This document shows, in pieces, positions 25,774-33,552 of a stretch of 64,000 nucleotides of DNA. The stretch spans positions 1,488,001 through 1,552,000 of the forward strand of contig NZ_JBJHZY010000001.1 of the NCBI RefSeq assembly GCF_045310525.1, written 5' to 3'. Numbering within the stretch: position 1 is the first letter of the stretch; every line of letters starts with the position of its first letter. Origin of the DNA: Clostridium_AT radicumherbarum. Its GTDB lineage: Bacteria; Bacillota; Clostridia; Clostridiales; Clostridiaceae. Made by a program: the position numbers and the translations under genes. Below the pieces are notes generated by a model. It had not been told where the DNA came from. It made no database searches and worked only from the letters and a program-made list of their open reading frames with translations.

Positions 25774-27178
25774 GTATGAAGAGATGATGGCTAGAAAAGG
25801 CGAAATAATGCTTAAATCTGTAGGTGTAGACTACTCAAAATATGAAAAGGGTAAGTTATCCTTTGATTACGAAAAGATGATGAGAGAAGAAGGCTACACC
25901 CTGCAGGATGTTATGAAAATACAAGAGGAAGTGGGAGTAGGAAATACTCCTCTCCTTGAACTTAGAAATATTACAGAGCTAGCTAGAAAGGTTTCAAAAA
26001 CAGGAAAGGCAGCAAGAATCTTTATAAAGGATGAAAGTGCCAATCCTTCTGGAAGCTTTAAAGACAGAAGAGCATCAGTAGCTGTATATGATGCTAAAAA
26101 AAGAGGTTACAAGGGAGTTGCATCAGCAACCTCTGGAAACTACGGCTCAGCTGTAGCATCCCAAGCTGCTATGAGGGGACTTAAAAGCCTTATAGTACAG
26201 GAATGTTATGATTCAAAAAAAATAGGTCAGCCGGAAATACTTGAGAAAACAAGAAAATGCGAATGTTTAGGGGCAGAGGTTTTAAGACTTACAGTAGGTC
26301 CAGAATTATTTTACACCTACTTAAAGGCATTAGATGAAACTGGCTTTTACAATGCCTCATTATATTCCATTAACGGCATAGCAGGAGTTGAAACCTTAGG
26401 TTATGAATTAGCAACTAACTGCAGAGAACGCTTTGGAAAAGATCCAGATGCAGTTGTTATAACTAATGCCGGGGGCGGAAATGTAACTGGTACAGCTAGG
26501 GGTCTTTTAAAGGCTGGGGCACATGATACTAAGGTAATAGGAGCATCAGTTGATTTAAGCGGACTTCATATGGCTTCTGATATTGACTTTAACAGAAAGT
26601 CCTTTACAACAGGACACACAGGCTTTGGCATTCCGTTTATGACAAACCCTGATAGATCAGATGTACCTAGAAGTGCTGCTAGACCTCTTAGATACTTAGA
26701 CAGATATGTGACTATTCCTCAAGGCCAGGTATTTTATATGACTGAGCTATTAGCACAACTTGAAGGGCTTGAAAGGGGACCAGCGGGAAATACTTCGCTT
26801 GCTGCTGCTTTTGTTATTTCCCAGGAAATGGATGATGACCAAATATTGGTAGTACAGGAAACAGAGTACACAGGAGCTGGAAAGCACATAATTCCACAGC
26901 TTAGCTTTGCAAAGAAAAATGGTGTTGAAGTTAAAATTGGTAATCCAGAAGAAGAAATTCCAGGAAAAAATATAATATTACCAAGCCATCCTTCAAAGCT
27001 AACTGTAAAGGAAATAGACTTAGGTAATACTAGAAAATCCTATATTTCAAATGCAGTTAAAAATAAAAGCGTAAATGAAATAGAAAGCTGTGATTTAGAT
27101 TTCTTAAGTGAAGAAACAAGACTCAGCAAAGATGCTGTTTTAGAAATACTTGAAACTTTAGATATAAAGGTAGGGTAG
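25766..27178 (+). CDS. ortB: 2-amino-4-oxopentanoate thiolase, beta subunit (PLP-dependent)
   Basis: 470 residues from the TTG at 25766 (MTKYEEMMARKGEIML), with AAGGGGTG at 25752-25759. A GTG at 25757 inside that site is less likely. Fold type II PLP enzyme related to threonine synthase; the PLP-binding lysine lies in NPSGSFKDRRASV, and the phosphate loop is NAGGGNVTG. It catalyses the thiolytic cleavage together with OrtA. The start overlaps the ortA stop. Confidence 0.94.
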   Translation: MTKYEEMMARKGEIMLKSVGVDYSKYEKGKLSFDYEKMMREEGYTLQDVMKIQEEVGVGNTPLLELRNITELARKVSKTGKAARIFIKDESANPSGSFKDRRASVAVYDAKKRGYKGVASATSGNYGSAVASQAAMRGLKSLIVQECYDSKKIGQPEILEKTRKCECLGAEVLRLTVGPELFYTYLKALDETGFYNASLYSINGIAGVETLGYELATNCRERFGKDPDAVVITNAGGGNVTGTARGLLKAGAHDTKVIGASVDLSGLHMASDIDFNRKSFTTGHTGFGIPFMTNPDRSDVPRSAARPLRYLDRYVTIPQGQVFYMTELLAQLEGLERGPAGNTSLAAAFVISQEMDDDQILVVQETEYTGAGKHIIPQLSFAKKNGVEVKIGNPEEEIPGKNIILPSHPSKLTVKEIDLGNTRKSYISNAVKNKSVNEIESCDLDFLSEETRLSKDAVLEILETLDIKVG

Positions 27179-27186
27179 ATATAAAA

Positions 27187-27555
27187 ATGAGAAGAGAAGA
27201 CGATTTTAGTACAAGAAGAGAACACCTAAAAAATTTAAGTGATGAAGAATTATATAAACGCTTCTGGAGCTTAACAGAGCAAATAGTAAAACCAATGGTA
27301 GATTTAGCATATAAACATACCTCACCTGCAGTTGAAAGATCAGTTCTACTTAGAATGGGCTTTTCTAGCTTGGAAGCAGGAAACCTAGTAAAAGAAGGAA
27401 CTAAGTGGAACCTACTTGGAAAAGGGCTTGGAAATGTAGTATTGACCTATGCCAAGCTTCAAAACATGCCTTACCTACAGGCTGGAGAAGAATTAAACAG
27501 AGGAATAGGCTGGGAGAAAGTCCATGCAGCAATGAGAGGTGAAAATAATGCTTAA
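27187..27555 (+). CDS. oraS: D-ornithine 4,5-aminomutase, S subunit
   Basis: 122 residues, matching the size of the small subunit of the adenosylcobalamin- and PLP-dependent D-ornithine 4,5-aminomutase. It starts eight bases after ortB and overlaps oraE by eight bases. The mutase moves the terminal amino group to C4, giving 2,4-diaminopentanoate, the substrate of Ord. No cofactor-binding motif is present in this subunit, as expected. Confidence 0.95.
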   Translation: MRREDDFSTRREHLKNLSDEELYKRFWSLTEQIVKPMVDLAYKHTSPAVERSVLLRMGFSSLEAGNLVKEGTKWNLLGKGLGNVVLTYAKLQNMPYLQAGEELNRGIGWEKVHAAMRGENNA

Positions 27556-29725
27556 TAGAAATGAGAAACTGGATATTAATGAAATTCTAAAAGATCTTGA
27601 ACATTATGCACCTAAAAGAAGAGGCTGGCACTGGAGAGAAGACTACCATGAAAAAATGGGAGAATTTGAGTATCAGGAAATATCAAAGCCCTTAACTCAG
27701 AGTGAACCACTTCCTGCAGCCAGGTCTTTTGCTAAAATAGACCCTCAGCCAAAGCCTGTTATTACAACAGAAATAGCTTCAGGAAGATTTGAAGATGATA
27801 TAAGAAGAATGAGAATGGCTGCTTGGCATGGTGCTGACCATATTATGGTTATAAGAACTGCAGGCCAAAGCCATTACGACAGCTTAATTGAAGGTACACC
27901 TGAAGGTATAGGTGGTGTTACAGTTACAAGAAAAGAGGTAAGAGCTTCAAGAAAGGCACTAGATTTAATCGAAGAGGAAGTAGGAAGAGAAATAAACTTC
28001 CACTCTTATGTATCTGGAGTAGCTGGACCTGATATAGCAGTTATGTTTGCTGAAGAAGGAGTAAACGGAGCTCATCAGGATCCTCAATACAACGTTTTAT
28101 ATAGAAACATCAATATGATTCGTTCCTTTGTAGATGCTGCTGTAGCTAAAAAGGTTATGGTTTGGGCAGATATGCTTCAAATAGACGGTGCTCACAATGC
28201 AAATGCAACAGCAATGAAGGGCTATAAGGTAATGCCAGAGCTTATGGTTCAGCATGCTATAAACAGTAAGTTCTCAGAAATGGTAGGAATGAAAAAGGGA
28301 AATATTGCACTTTCAACTGTTCCTCCAACTTCTGCTCCAGCTCCATGTATGAGAATAGACATTCCATATGCTGTAGCACTTAGAGACTTCTTTAAGGATT
28401 ATAGAATGAGAGCACAGATGAACACTAAATATATAGAATCCTGTACTCGTGAAGCTACAGTTGGACATACTTTAAATCTAATGATTTCAAAGCTTACCTC
28501 TGCTGATATTCAGAGTACAATTACACCAGATGAGGGAAGAAACGTTCCATGGCATTATAACAACATGCATGCAATTAATACTGCTAAGCAGGCTTTAATT
28601 GGCATGGATGGTCTTATGGATATGATAGAGCTTAAAAAGGAAGGCTATCTACCTGAAAAGGTTAGAGAACTTAAGGAAAAGGCAGTACTATTCCTAGAAG
28701 AAATAATCGAAAACGGCGGATACTTTAAGGCAGTACAAGATGGCTTCTTTGTTGACTCAGGTGAATATCCAGAAAGAAACGGAGACGGTATTGCTAGAAA
28801 AATAGAGGGCGGTATAGGCGTTGATACAGTTGTTGAAAGAGAAGATGATTACTTTGCACCTGTATGCGCACACTTTGGCTATAACAATGTTCCTAAGGAA
28901 TATGAGCATGCCTGTGAAGCAATAGATGGCTGTACATTATGTAAACATGAAAAGATTAAGTATATAGATGAGCTAGATGAAAATGACAATGTTAATGTTA
29001 GACTTGAAGCTGTAAAAGACAATGGAACCATAATTCCAGAAGTTCAGTGGAAAAATGACGGTATTGTATCTGTAACTTTATTTATACCTGAAGACATAAG
29101 AATTGCTGAAGCTGCAGCTATTGAAATGGGTAAAAATATGAACCTAACTGATGTAGAAGTTATTCATAAGCAGGTAATGCAGGAAGCTGAAGGTACACTT
29201 GTAGAAATAAAGGGTAAGGTTAACTTTGCTATTGATAAATCAAAGCTAGTTATTCCAGAACCAAAGGTAGTTTTAGCAGATGACGTTATAAGAGATTTTA
29301 TAAAGAATCATCCTGTAAAGGTTGTTGCTGGTACAGTAGGTGAGGATGAGCATTCAGTTGGCTTAAGAGAAATCATAAACATTAAACACGGCGGTATTGA
29401 AAAGTATGGCTTTGAGTGTGAGTATTTAGGAACCTCCTGCCCAATTGAAAAGCTTATTGACGCTGCAATTGAAACAAAGGCACAGGTTATAATGGCAAGT
29501 ACTATAATTTCTCATAATGATATTCACGTTAAGAATATGAAGAAGCTTCATGATCTTTGCGTTGAAAAGGGTGTTAGAGATAAGCTTATTTTAATCTCCG
29601 GCGGAACTCAGGTTAGCGATGATATAGCTAGAGCAAGCGGTATGGATGCAGGCTTTGGCAGAGGTACCCATGGAAATAACGTTGCTACCTTCATAGTAGA
29701 GGAGCTTCAAAGAAGAGAAAAATAA
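27548..29725 (+). CDS. oraE: D-ornithine 4,5-aminomutase, E subunit (B12 and PLP)
   Basis: 725 residues from the ATG at 27548, with AGAGGTG upstream; a GTG at 27539 lies too far up. A TIM-barrel catalytic domain (about 90-430) is followed by a C-terminal Rossmann domain. The cobalamin signature DxHxxG appears as DEHSVG with His602. Lys613 in INIKHGG is eleven residues later, the same spacing as the His618/Lys629 pair of the C. sticklandii enzyme, where the lysine holds PLP. The segment SGGTQVSDDIARASG closes the B12 domain. Confidence 0.96.
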   Translation: MLNRNEKLDINEILKDLEHYAPKRRGWHWREDYHEKMGEFEYQEISKPLTQSEPLPAARSFAKIDPQPKPVITTEIASGRFEDDIRRMRMAAWHGADHIMVIRTAGQSHYDSLIEGTPEGIGGVTVTRKEVRASRKALDLIEEEVGREINFHSYVSGVAGPDIAVMFAEEGVNGAHQDPQYNVLYRNINMIRSFVDAAVAKKVMVWADMLQIDGAHNANATAMKGYKVMPELMVQHAINSKFSEMVGMKKGNIALSTVPPTSAPAPCMRIDIPYAVALRDFFKDYRMRAQMNTKYIESCTREATVGHTLNLMISKLTSADIQSTITPDEGRNVPWHYNNMHAINTAKQALIGMDGLMDMIELKKEGYLPEKVRELKEKAVLFLEEIIENGGYFKAVQDGFFVDSGEYPERNGDGIARKIEGGIGVDTVVEREDDYFAPVCAHFGYNNVPKEYEHACEAIDGCTLCKHEKIKYIDELDENDNVNVRLEAVKDNGTIIPEVQWKNDGIVSVTLFIPEDIRIAEAAAIEMGKNMNLTDVEVIHKQVMQEAEGTLVEIKGKVNFAIDKSKLVIPEPKVVLADDVIRDFIKNHPVKVVAGTVGEDEHSVGLREIINIKHGGIEKYGFECEYLGTSCPIEKLIDAAIETKAQVIMASTIISHNDIHVKNMKKLHDLCVEKGVRDKLILISGGTQVSDDIARASGMDAGFGRGTHGNNVATFIVEELQRREK

Positions 29726-29730
29726 AAATT

Positions 29731-29757
29731 AAGGCTGTCTTTTAAGGCAGCCTTTAA
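29731..29757 (+). terminator. Hairpin between oraE and the reactivase-like gene
   Basis: AAGGCTG and CAGCCTT form the stem with a short loop and T-rich tail. With genes of the same pathway on both sides, it may only reduce downstream expression. Confidence 0.55.
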
Positions 29758-29783
29758 TCTAAAAGGACTGGAGGTGAAAGGAT

Positions 29784-31115
29784 ATGAAGGCTGACTATTT
29801 AATTTCTGAGGTTGGAAGTACAACTACTGTAGTTACTGCTTTTAAGCTCACCGATATGGGGATAGAGGTTGCAGCTCAGGGGAAGAGCTATACTACGGTT
29901 TTAGAGGGTGATGTAACAATAGGTTTACGGGCTGCCATTAAGGATATGGAAAGAGAGTGCGGCGAGGAAGTTACCTGGAACAGAATGCTTTCTACCAGCA
30001 GCGCAGCTGGAGGTCTTAAGATTACAGTTCATGGTCTAGTGGAAGATATGACAGTTAAAGCTGCTAAAGAAGCAGCCTTAGGAGCTGGTGGAAACATTAA
30101 GCTTGTTACAGCTGGAAGGCTTAGAAAGAGCGATATTAAAAAAATAAAGGAAATAGATCCAAACCTTATTATGATTGCGGGAGGTACTGACTATGGCGAA
30201 AGGGAAACAGCACTTTATAACTCAGAGCTTATAAATGCTGAAATAACAAATAAGCCTATAATCTACTGCGGAAACATTGCAAATCATGAGGAAGTAAAAG
30301 ATATCTTTGAAAATAAGGAATTATATATAGTTGATAATGTATTTCCAAGAATAGATGAGCTTAATGTAGAACCCTCCAGAAAGATAATACAAAGTGCCTT
30401 TGAAAACAATATTATAAAGGCTCCCGGCATGAATAAAATAAAGGAAATGGTGGACGGAACCATAATGCCAACACCAGGAGCAGTAATGGAAAGTGCAAAG
30501 CTATTATATGAAATGTTAGGAGATGTACTTGTTCTGGATGTAGGTGGGGCTACAACGGACGTGCATTCTGTAACTGATGGAAGCACGGAGATATTAGATA
30601 TTCTTGTAAGTCCAGAGCCAAAGGCTAAAAGAACTGTTGAAGGGGACCTTGGAGTTTACGTAAACAGCGCCAATATTATAAATCTTTTAGATATAAGGGA
30701 TATAAAGGAAGCTTCAATAGAAAGCATAAGAGAAAATATTAAGCCAATTCCAACTACTGAAGAAGAAATTAATGCAAGCTCACTCTTAACTAAAAAAGCT
30801 GTAGAGGTTGCCTTAAATAGGCACGTGGGTTATATAAAAAGAAGCTTTGGAGCAACTAAAACCTTTCTAGCCTATGGAAAGGACCTTTCAAAAATAAAAT
30901 ATATAATTGGTACTGGTGGAGCTCTTACAAGGCTTCCTTATGGGGAAAATATTTTAAATGATATAAGATACACAAAAGAGGACATGACTATGCTTCCAAA
31001 AAGCTCAGCAAAGGTACTACTGGATAAGAATTATATAATGGCCTGTGCAGGAGTTTTAAGTAAGGAAAACAAAGAAGCAGCAATTTGTCTTTTAAGAAAT
31101 AGCTTGGGGATTTAA
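29784..31115 (+). CDS. GlmL/MutL-like ASKHA ATPase of the ornithine cluster (or-3), probable aminomutase reactivase
   Basis: 443 residues. ASKHA-fold ATPase: N-terminal LISEVGSTTTVVTAF phosphate-1 motif and a central VLDVGGATTDVHSV phosphate-2 motif. The family includes MutL/GlmL, which accompany B12-dependent glutamate mutase, and the or-3 gene of ornithine clusters. A chaperone function that exchanges damaged cobalamin in OraSE is the likely role but is inference. GGAGGTGAAAGGAT precedes the ATG, and orr follows 22 bases later. Confidence 0.88.
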   Translation: MKADYLISEVGSTTTVVTAFKLTDMGIEVAAQGKSYTTVLEGDVTIGLRAAIKDMERECGEEVTWNRMLSTSSAAGGLKITVHGLVEDMTVKAAKEAALGAGGNIKLVTAGRLRKSDIKKIKEIDPNLIMIAGGTDYGERETALYNSELINAEITNKPIIYCGNIANHEEVKDIFENKELYIVDNVFPRIDELNVEPSRKIIQSAFENNIIKAPGMNKIKEMVDGTIMPTPGAVMESAKLLYEMLGDVLVLDVGGATTDVHSVTDGSTEILDILVSPEPKAKRTVEGDLGVYVNSANIINLLDIRDIKEASIESIRENIKPIPTTEEEINASSLLTKKAVEVALNRHVGYIKRSFGATKTFLAYGKDLSKIKYIIGTGGALTRLPYGENILNDIRYTKEDMTMLPKSSAKVLLDKNYIMACAGVLSKENKEAAICLLRNSLGI

Positions 31116-31137
31116 CTATTGTAAGGTGGGGATTAAT

Positions 31138-32205
31138 ATGAAGAAAGAATATCCTTGTATAGAAGTTACTTTAAACAAAATTACGCATAATGTTTCAGAG
31201 ATAAATAAGCTTTGCAGAGAAAAAGGCATTGACATAGTTGGTGTAAGCAAGGTTTTCTGCGCTAGAAAAGAAATTGTAAATGCAATGCTTGAAGGCGGAA
31301 TTAATGTAATTGGAGACTCTAGACTTGAAAATTTAAAAAAGCTTAAGGATATAAACTGCAAGAAGCTGCTTCTTAGAATACCAATGGAGAGTCATGCAGC
31401 AGAAGTAGTAAAGTATTCAGATATAAGCCTAAACTCTGAATATGCCACTATAGCCATGCTTTCTAAGGCAGCTAAGAGAGTAAACAAGGTTCATAATATT
31501 ATATTAATGATTGACCTTGGAGACTTAAGAGAAGGAGTATTGGAAAGTGATGTTTTAAACACTGTGGAAAAAATCCTTCAGCTTCCCAATATTGTGCTCT
31601 CAGGAATAGGTACAAATTTAACCTGCTACGGTGGTGTTATTCCTGATAAAACTAATTTAGGAAAACTAGTAAGCTTAAAGGAAGCTATTAAAATTAAGTT
31701 TAATATTGAGCTCCCAATTGTTTCAGGCGGAAACTCCAGCAGTCTTTATGCTGTTATAGATAACAGTATTCCGGAAGGTATTAATCAACTTAGAATAGGT
31801 GAAGGAATTGTACTAGGCCGCGAAACAGCCTATGGGAAGGATATACCTAACTGCTACAAGGATGCCTTTATTCTAAAGGGTGAAATAATAGAAATAAAGG
31901 ATAAACCTTCAATACCAATTGGGAACATTGGCATGGATGCCTTTGGTGAAACTCCTCATTTTACAGATAAGGGGATTATGAAGAGAGCGATTGTAGCATT
32001 AGGAAGACAGGATATCGCTCCTGAAGGTCTTAAGCCATTAAATGGGGGAATAGAAGTTATAGGAGCAAGCAGTGACCACCTAATACTAGATATAACCAAT
32101 AGCTGCATAAAGTATGAAGTGGGAGACGTTGTAGATTTTACAATAGACTATGGCTGCTTACTAAGAGCAATGACTTCACCTTATATTAAAAAATATGCTG
32201 TTTAA
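31138..32205 (+). CDS. orr: Ornithine racemase (alanine-racemase-like PLP enzyme)
   Basis: 355 residues from the ATG at 31138 (AAGGTGGGG upstream); a GTG at 31126 is inside the ribosome site. The alanine racemase N-terminal barrel carries the PLP lysine in GVSKVFC, followed by DLGDLREGV and GGNSSSLYAV. Orr converts L-ornithine to D-ornithine, the substrate of OraSE, so it opens the oxidative branch. The nhaC-type antiporter gene found after orr in some clusters is not present here. Confidence 0.94.
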   Translation: MKKEYPCIEVTLNKITHNVSEINKLCREKGIDIVGVSKVFCARKEIVNAMLEGGINVIGDSRLENLKKLKDINCKKLLLRIPMESHAAEVVKYSDISLNSEYATIAMLSKAAKRVNKVHNIILMIDLGDLREGVLESDVLNTVEKILQLPNIVLSGIGTNLTCYGGVIPDKTNLGKLVSLKEAIKIKFNIELPIVSGGNSSSLYAVIDNSIPEGINQLRIGEGIVLGRETAYGKDIPNCYKDAFILKGEIIEIKDKPSIPIGNIGMDAFGETPHFTDKGIMKRAIVALGRQDIAPEGLKPLNGGIEVIGASSDHLILDITNSCIKYEVGDVVDFTIDYGCLLRAMTSPYIKKYAV

Positions 32206-32266
32206 AAAAACTTCCGCTTCAATAGAATTATAAATTATAATAAAATACATTATTATTTTTATAAAG

Positions 32267-32302
32267 CTCGTCGCTGTGCTTTAAGTAAAGCGACGAGTTT
32301 TA
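32267..32302 (+). terminator. Terminator of the ornithine operon
   Basis: CTCGTCGCT and AGCGACGAG form a perfect 9-bp GC-rich stem, followed by TTTTATT. The next 240 bases before the MarR gene are AT-rich and hold no recognised site apart from its GGAGG. Confidence 0.85.
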
Positions 32303-32542
32303 TTGTGCGTAATTTTCACTATATAGAAATCTGATAACTTATGATTTATAATAAATATAATGGCTAGAATCAATTTATATTGAGACATAATTAAAGAATG
32401 ATAAACAAAGTAATATTGTACTTTTTACTTTTTAATGTTAAAATTCTTTGCATATGCAGGTTATTATTTTTATTTTTCAGAAATAAAAATGAGTCTTAAT
32501 TTTAATTAAACTTGTAAAAGGTAAACTATAAAGGAGGCTATT

Positions 32543-32971
32543 ATGTTTTTTAATTTAGATAATTGAGTGGGATATATAACTGAGAATGCTATGAAGCAGG
32601 TCTCGGAGGCCTTCGGTCGAAGACTTCAAAATACAGGTATAACACGGGTTCAGTGGATTGCACTATACTACTTAAAAACCCAGAAGAGAATTTCTCAAAA
32701 AGATCTGTCTAGGCTTATGAATGTGAAGGACTCTAGCGCAGGAAGACTTATTGATCGCTTAGAGAGAGACGGCTTGATTGAAAGAGAGCGAAACGATAAT
32801 GATAGAAGAGTTATATACATAAGTCTTACTGATAAAGGAGACAAACTTATTTCTGATTTAATACCTTTTGGTACTCAGTTCAACGATGATTTACTAGAGG
32901 GCATTGATGAAAAAGACCTTTTGATTTATGATAAGGTATTAAAGAAGATGCTTTCAAATATTGAAAAGTAA
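32543..32971 (+). CDS. MarR-family regulator with in-frame UGA at codon 8 (selenocysteine candidate or recent nonsense mutation)
   Basis: The best ribosome site (AAAGGAGG, 32531-32538) serves the ATG at 32543, which reads MFFNLDN then TGA (32564-32566), then continues in frame as VGYITENAMKQVSEAF. Downstream is a complete MarR winged helix (ITRVQWIALYYL, ISQKDLSRLMNVKDSSAGRLIDRLERDGLIERERN-type wing DNDRRVIYISLT). A GTG at 32567 right after the TGA could give a 134-residue protein but lies about 28 bases from the Shine-Dalgarno. The UGA sits near the N-terminal redox cysteine position of OhrR/MgrA-type regulators. The next gene is AhpD-like with candidate operator repeats, so thiol stress is a plausible signal. 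Whether UGA is read as Sec cannot be decided here. Confidence 0.75.
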
Positions 32972-32986
32972 ATAAAAAAATGAATT

Positions 32987-33036
32987 AACACTTGCTTTCA
33001 AAGGTATAATTTTTACTAATAAGCAAGTGTTTTTCT
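32987..33036 (+). terminator. Terminator after the MarR gene, built from operator-like arms
   Basis: AACACTTGCTT (32987-32997) and AAGCAAGTGTT (33021-33031) form a perfect 11-bp stem followed by TTTTCTTTTT. The arms contain the same ACTTGCT element found upstream of the AhpD-like gene. Confidence 0.8.
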
Positions 33037-33069
33037 TTTTAAAAAATATTGTTTGATATTTAACAAATT

Positions 33070-33124
33070 ACTTGCTATACTTAATATATAAATACTTGCT
33101 ATGCTTAATATTGCATAAGCAAGT
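33070..33124. promoter_or_regulatory. Operator-like repeats upstream of the AhpD-like gene
   Basis: ACTTGCTATACTTAATAT at 33070-33087 and ACTTGCTATGCTTAATAT at 33094-33111 are 24-base-spaced direct repeats. The second is also paired with inverted GCATAAGCAAGT, making a near palindrome typical of MarR-family sites. It lies 20-75 bases before the ATG. Confidence 0.72.
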
Positions 33125-33144
33125 AAAATTAAGGAGGTAATAAA

Positions 33145-33498
33145 ATGGCTTACAATGTTAGAGAAATGCTTAATTCCTTTGTAGGTGGACTTGAAACCCT
33201 TTCAACAACTAACCCTGAACAGGTAGGAGCTTTTATGGGACTATTAGGTGCTTCCTATGAACCAAAGGCTTTGGACCTTAAGACTAAAGAATTGATGAGT
33301 GTAGCAATTGGCTGCTACAATAGATGCGAATATTGCATAGTTTACCACAGCTACAAGGCTTTTGAGGCAGGCGCAACAAAGGAAGAGATAATAGAGGCAG
33401 CTATGGTTTCTGTAGCTTTTGGCGGGGGGCCATCTATGGCATATTCAGTAACCTTACTTAAAGAATGCATTGACGAATTTGAAGGAGATTTTAAATAA
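33145..33498 (+). CDS. AhpD-like carboxymuconolactone decarboxylase family protein
   Basis: 117 residues, one CMD domain. The redox motif appears as RCEYCIVYHSYKAFEAGATKEEI, the CxxC-x3-H pattern of AhpD-type alkyl hydroperoxidase/lipoamide-linked disulfide proteins. AhpD passes electrons from lipoyl groups to peroxides or peroxiredoxin, and the next genes encode a lipoyl-domain dihydrolipoyl dehydrogenase and a lipoate ligase, which fits. A strong AAGGAGGT site precedes the ATG. Likely regulated by the MarR protein upstream through the repeats before it. Confidence 0.88.
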   Translation: MAYNVREMLNSFVGGLETLSTTNPEQVGAFMGLLGASYEPKALDLKTKELMSVAIGCYNRCEYCIVYHSYKAFEAGATKEEIIEAAMVSVAFGGGPSMAYSVTLLKECIDEFEGDFK

Positions 33499-33500
33499 GA

Positions 33501-33526
33501 AAAAGGGCTTTGCCCTTTTTTATTTT
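33501..33526 (+). terminator. Terminator after the AhpD-like gene
   Basis: AAAAGGGC and GCCCTTTT form an 8-bp stem with loop TTT (TTT shared), followed by a T run. Read-through to lpdA is likely needed if the genes are one operon. Confidence 0.7.
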
Positions 33527-33552
33527 AAATAGTGTATTTGGAGGTAAATAAC

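Noticed and set aside
29731..29757. End of the ornithine operon after oraE
   Set aside because: The reactivase-like gene and orr continue the same pathway in the same direction; the stem is short, so partial termination is likelier.
32567..32971. MarR gene starting at GTG 32567
   Set aside because: Kept only as an alternative: it has no ribosome site of its own at the right distance, while the ATG at 32543 has an excellent one.
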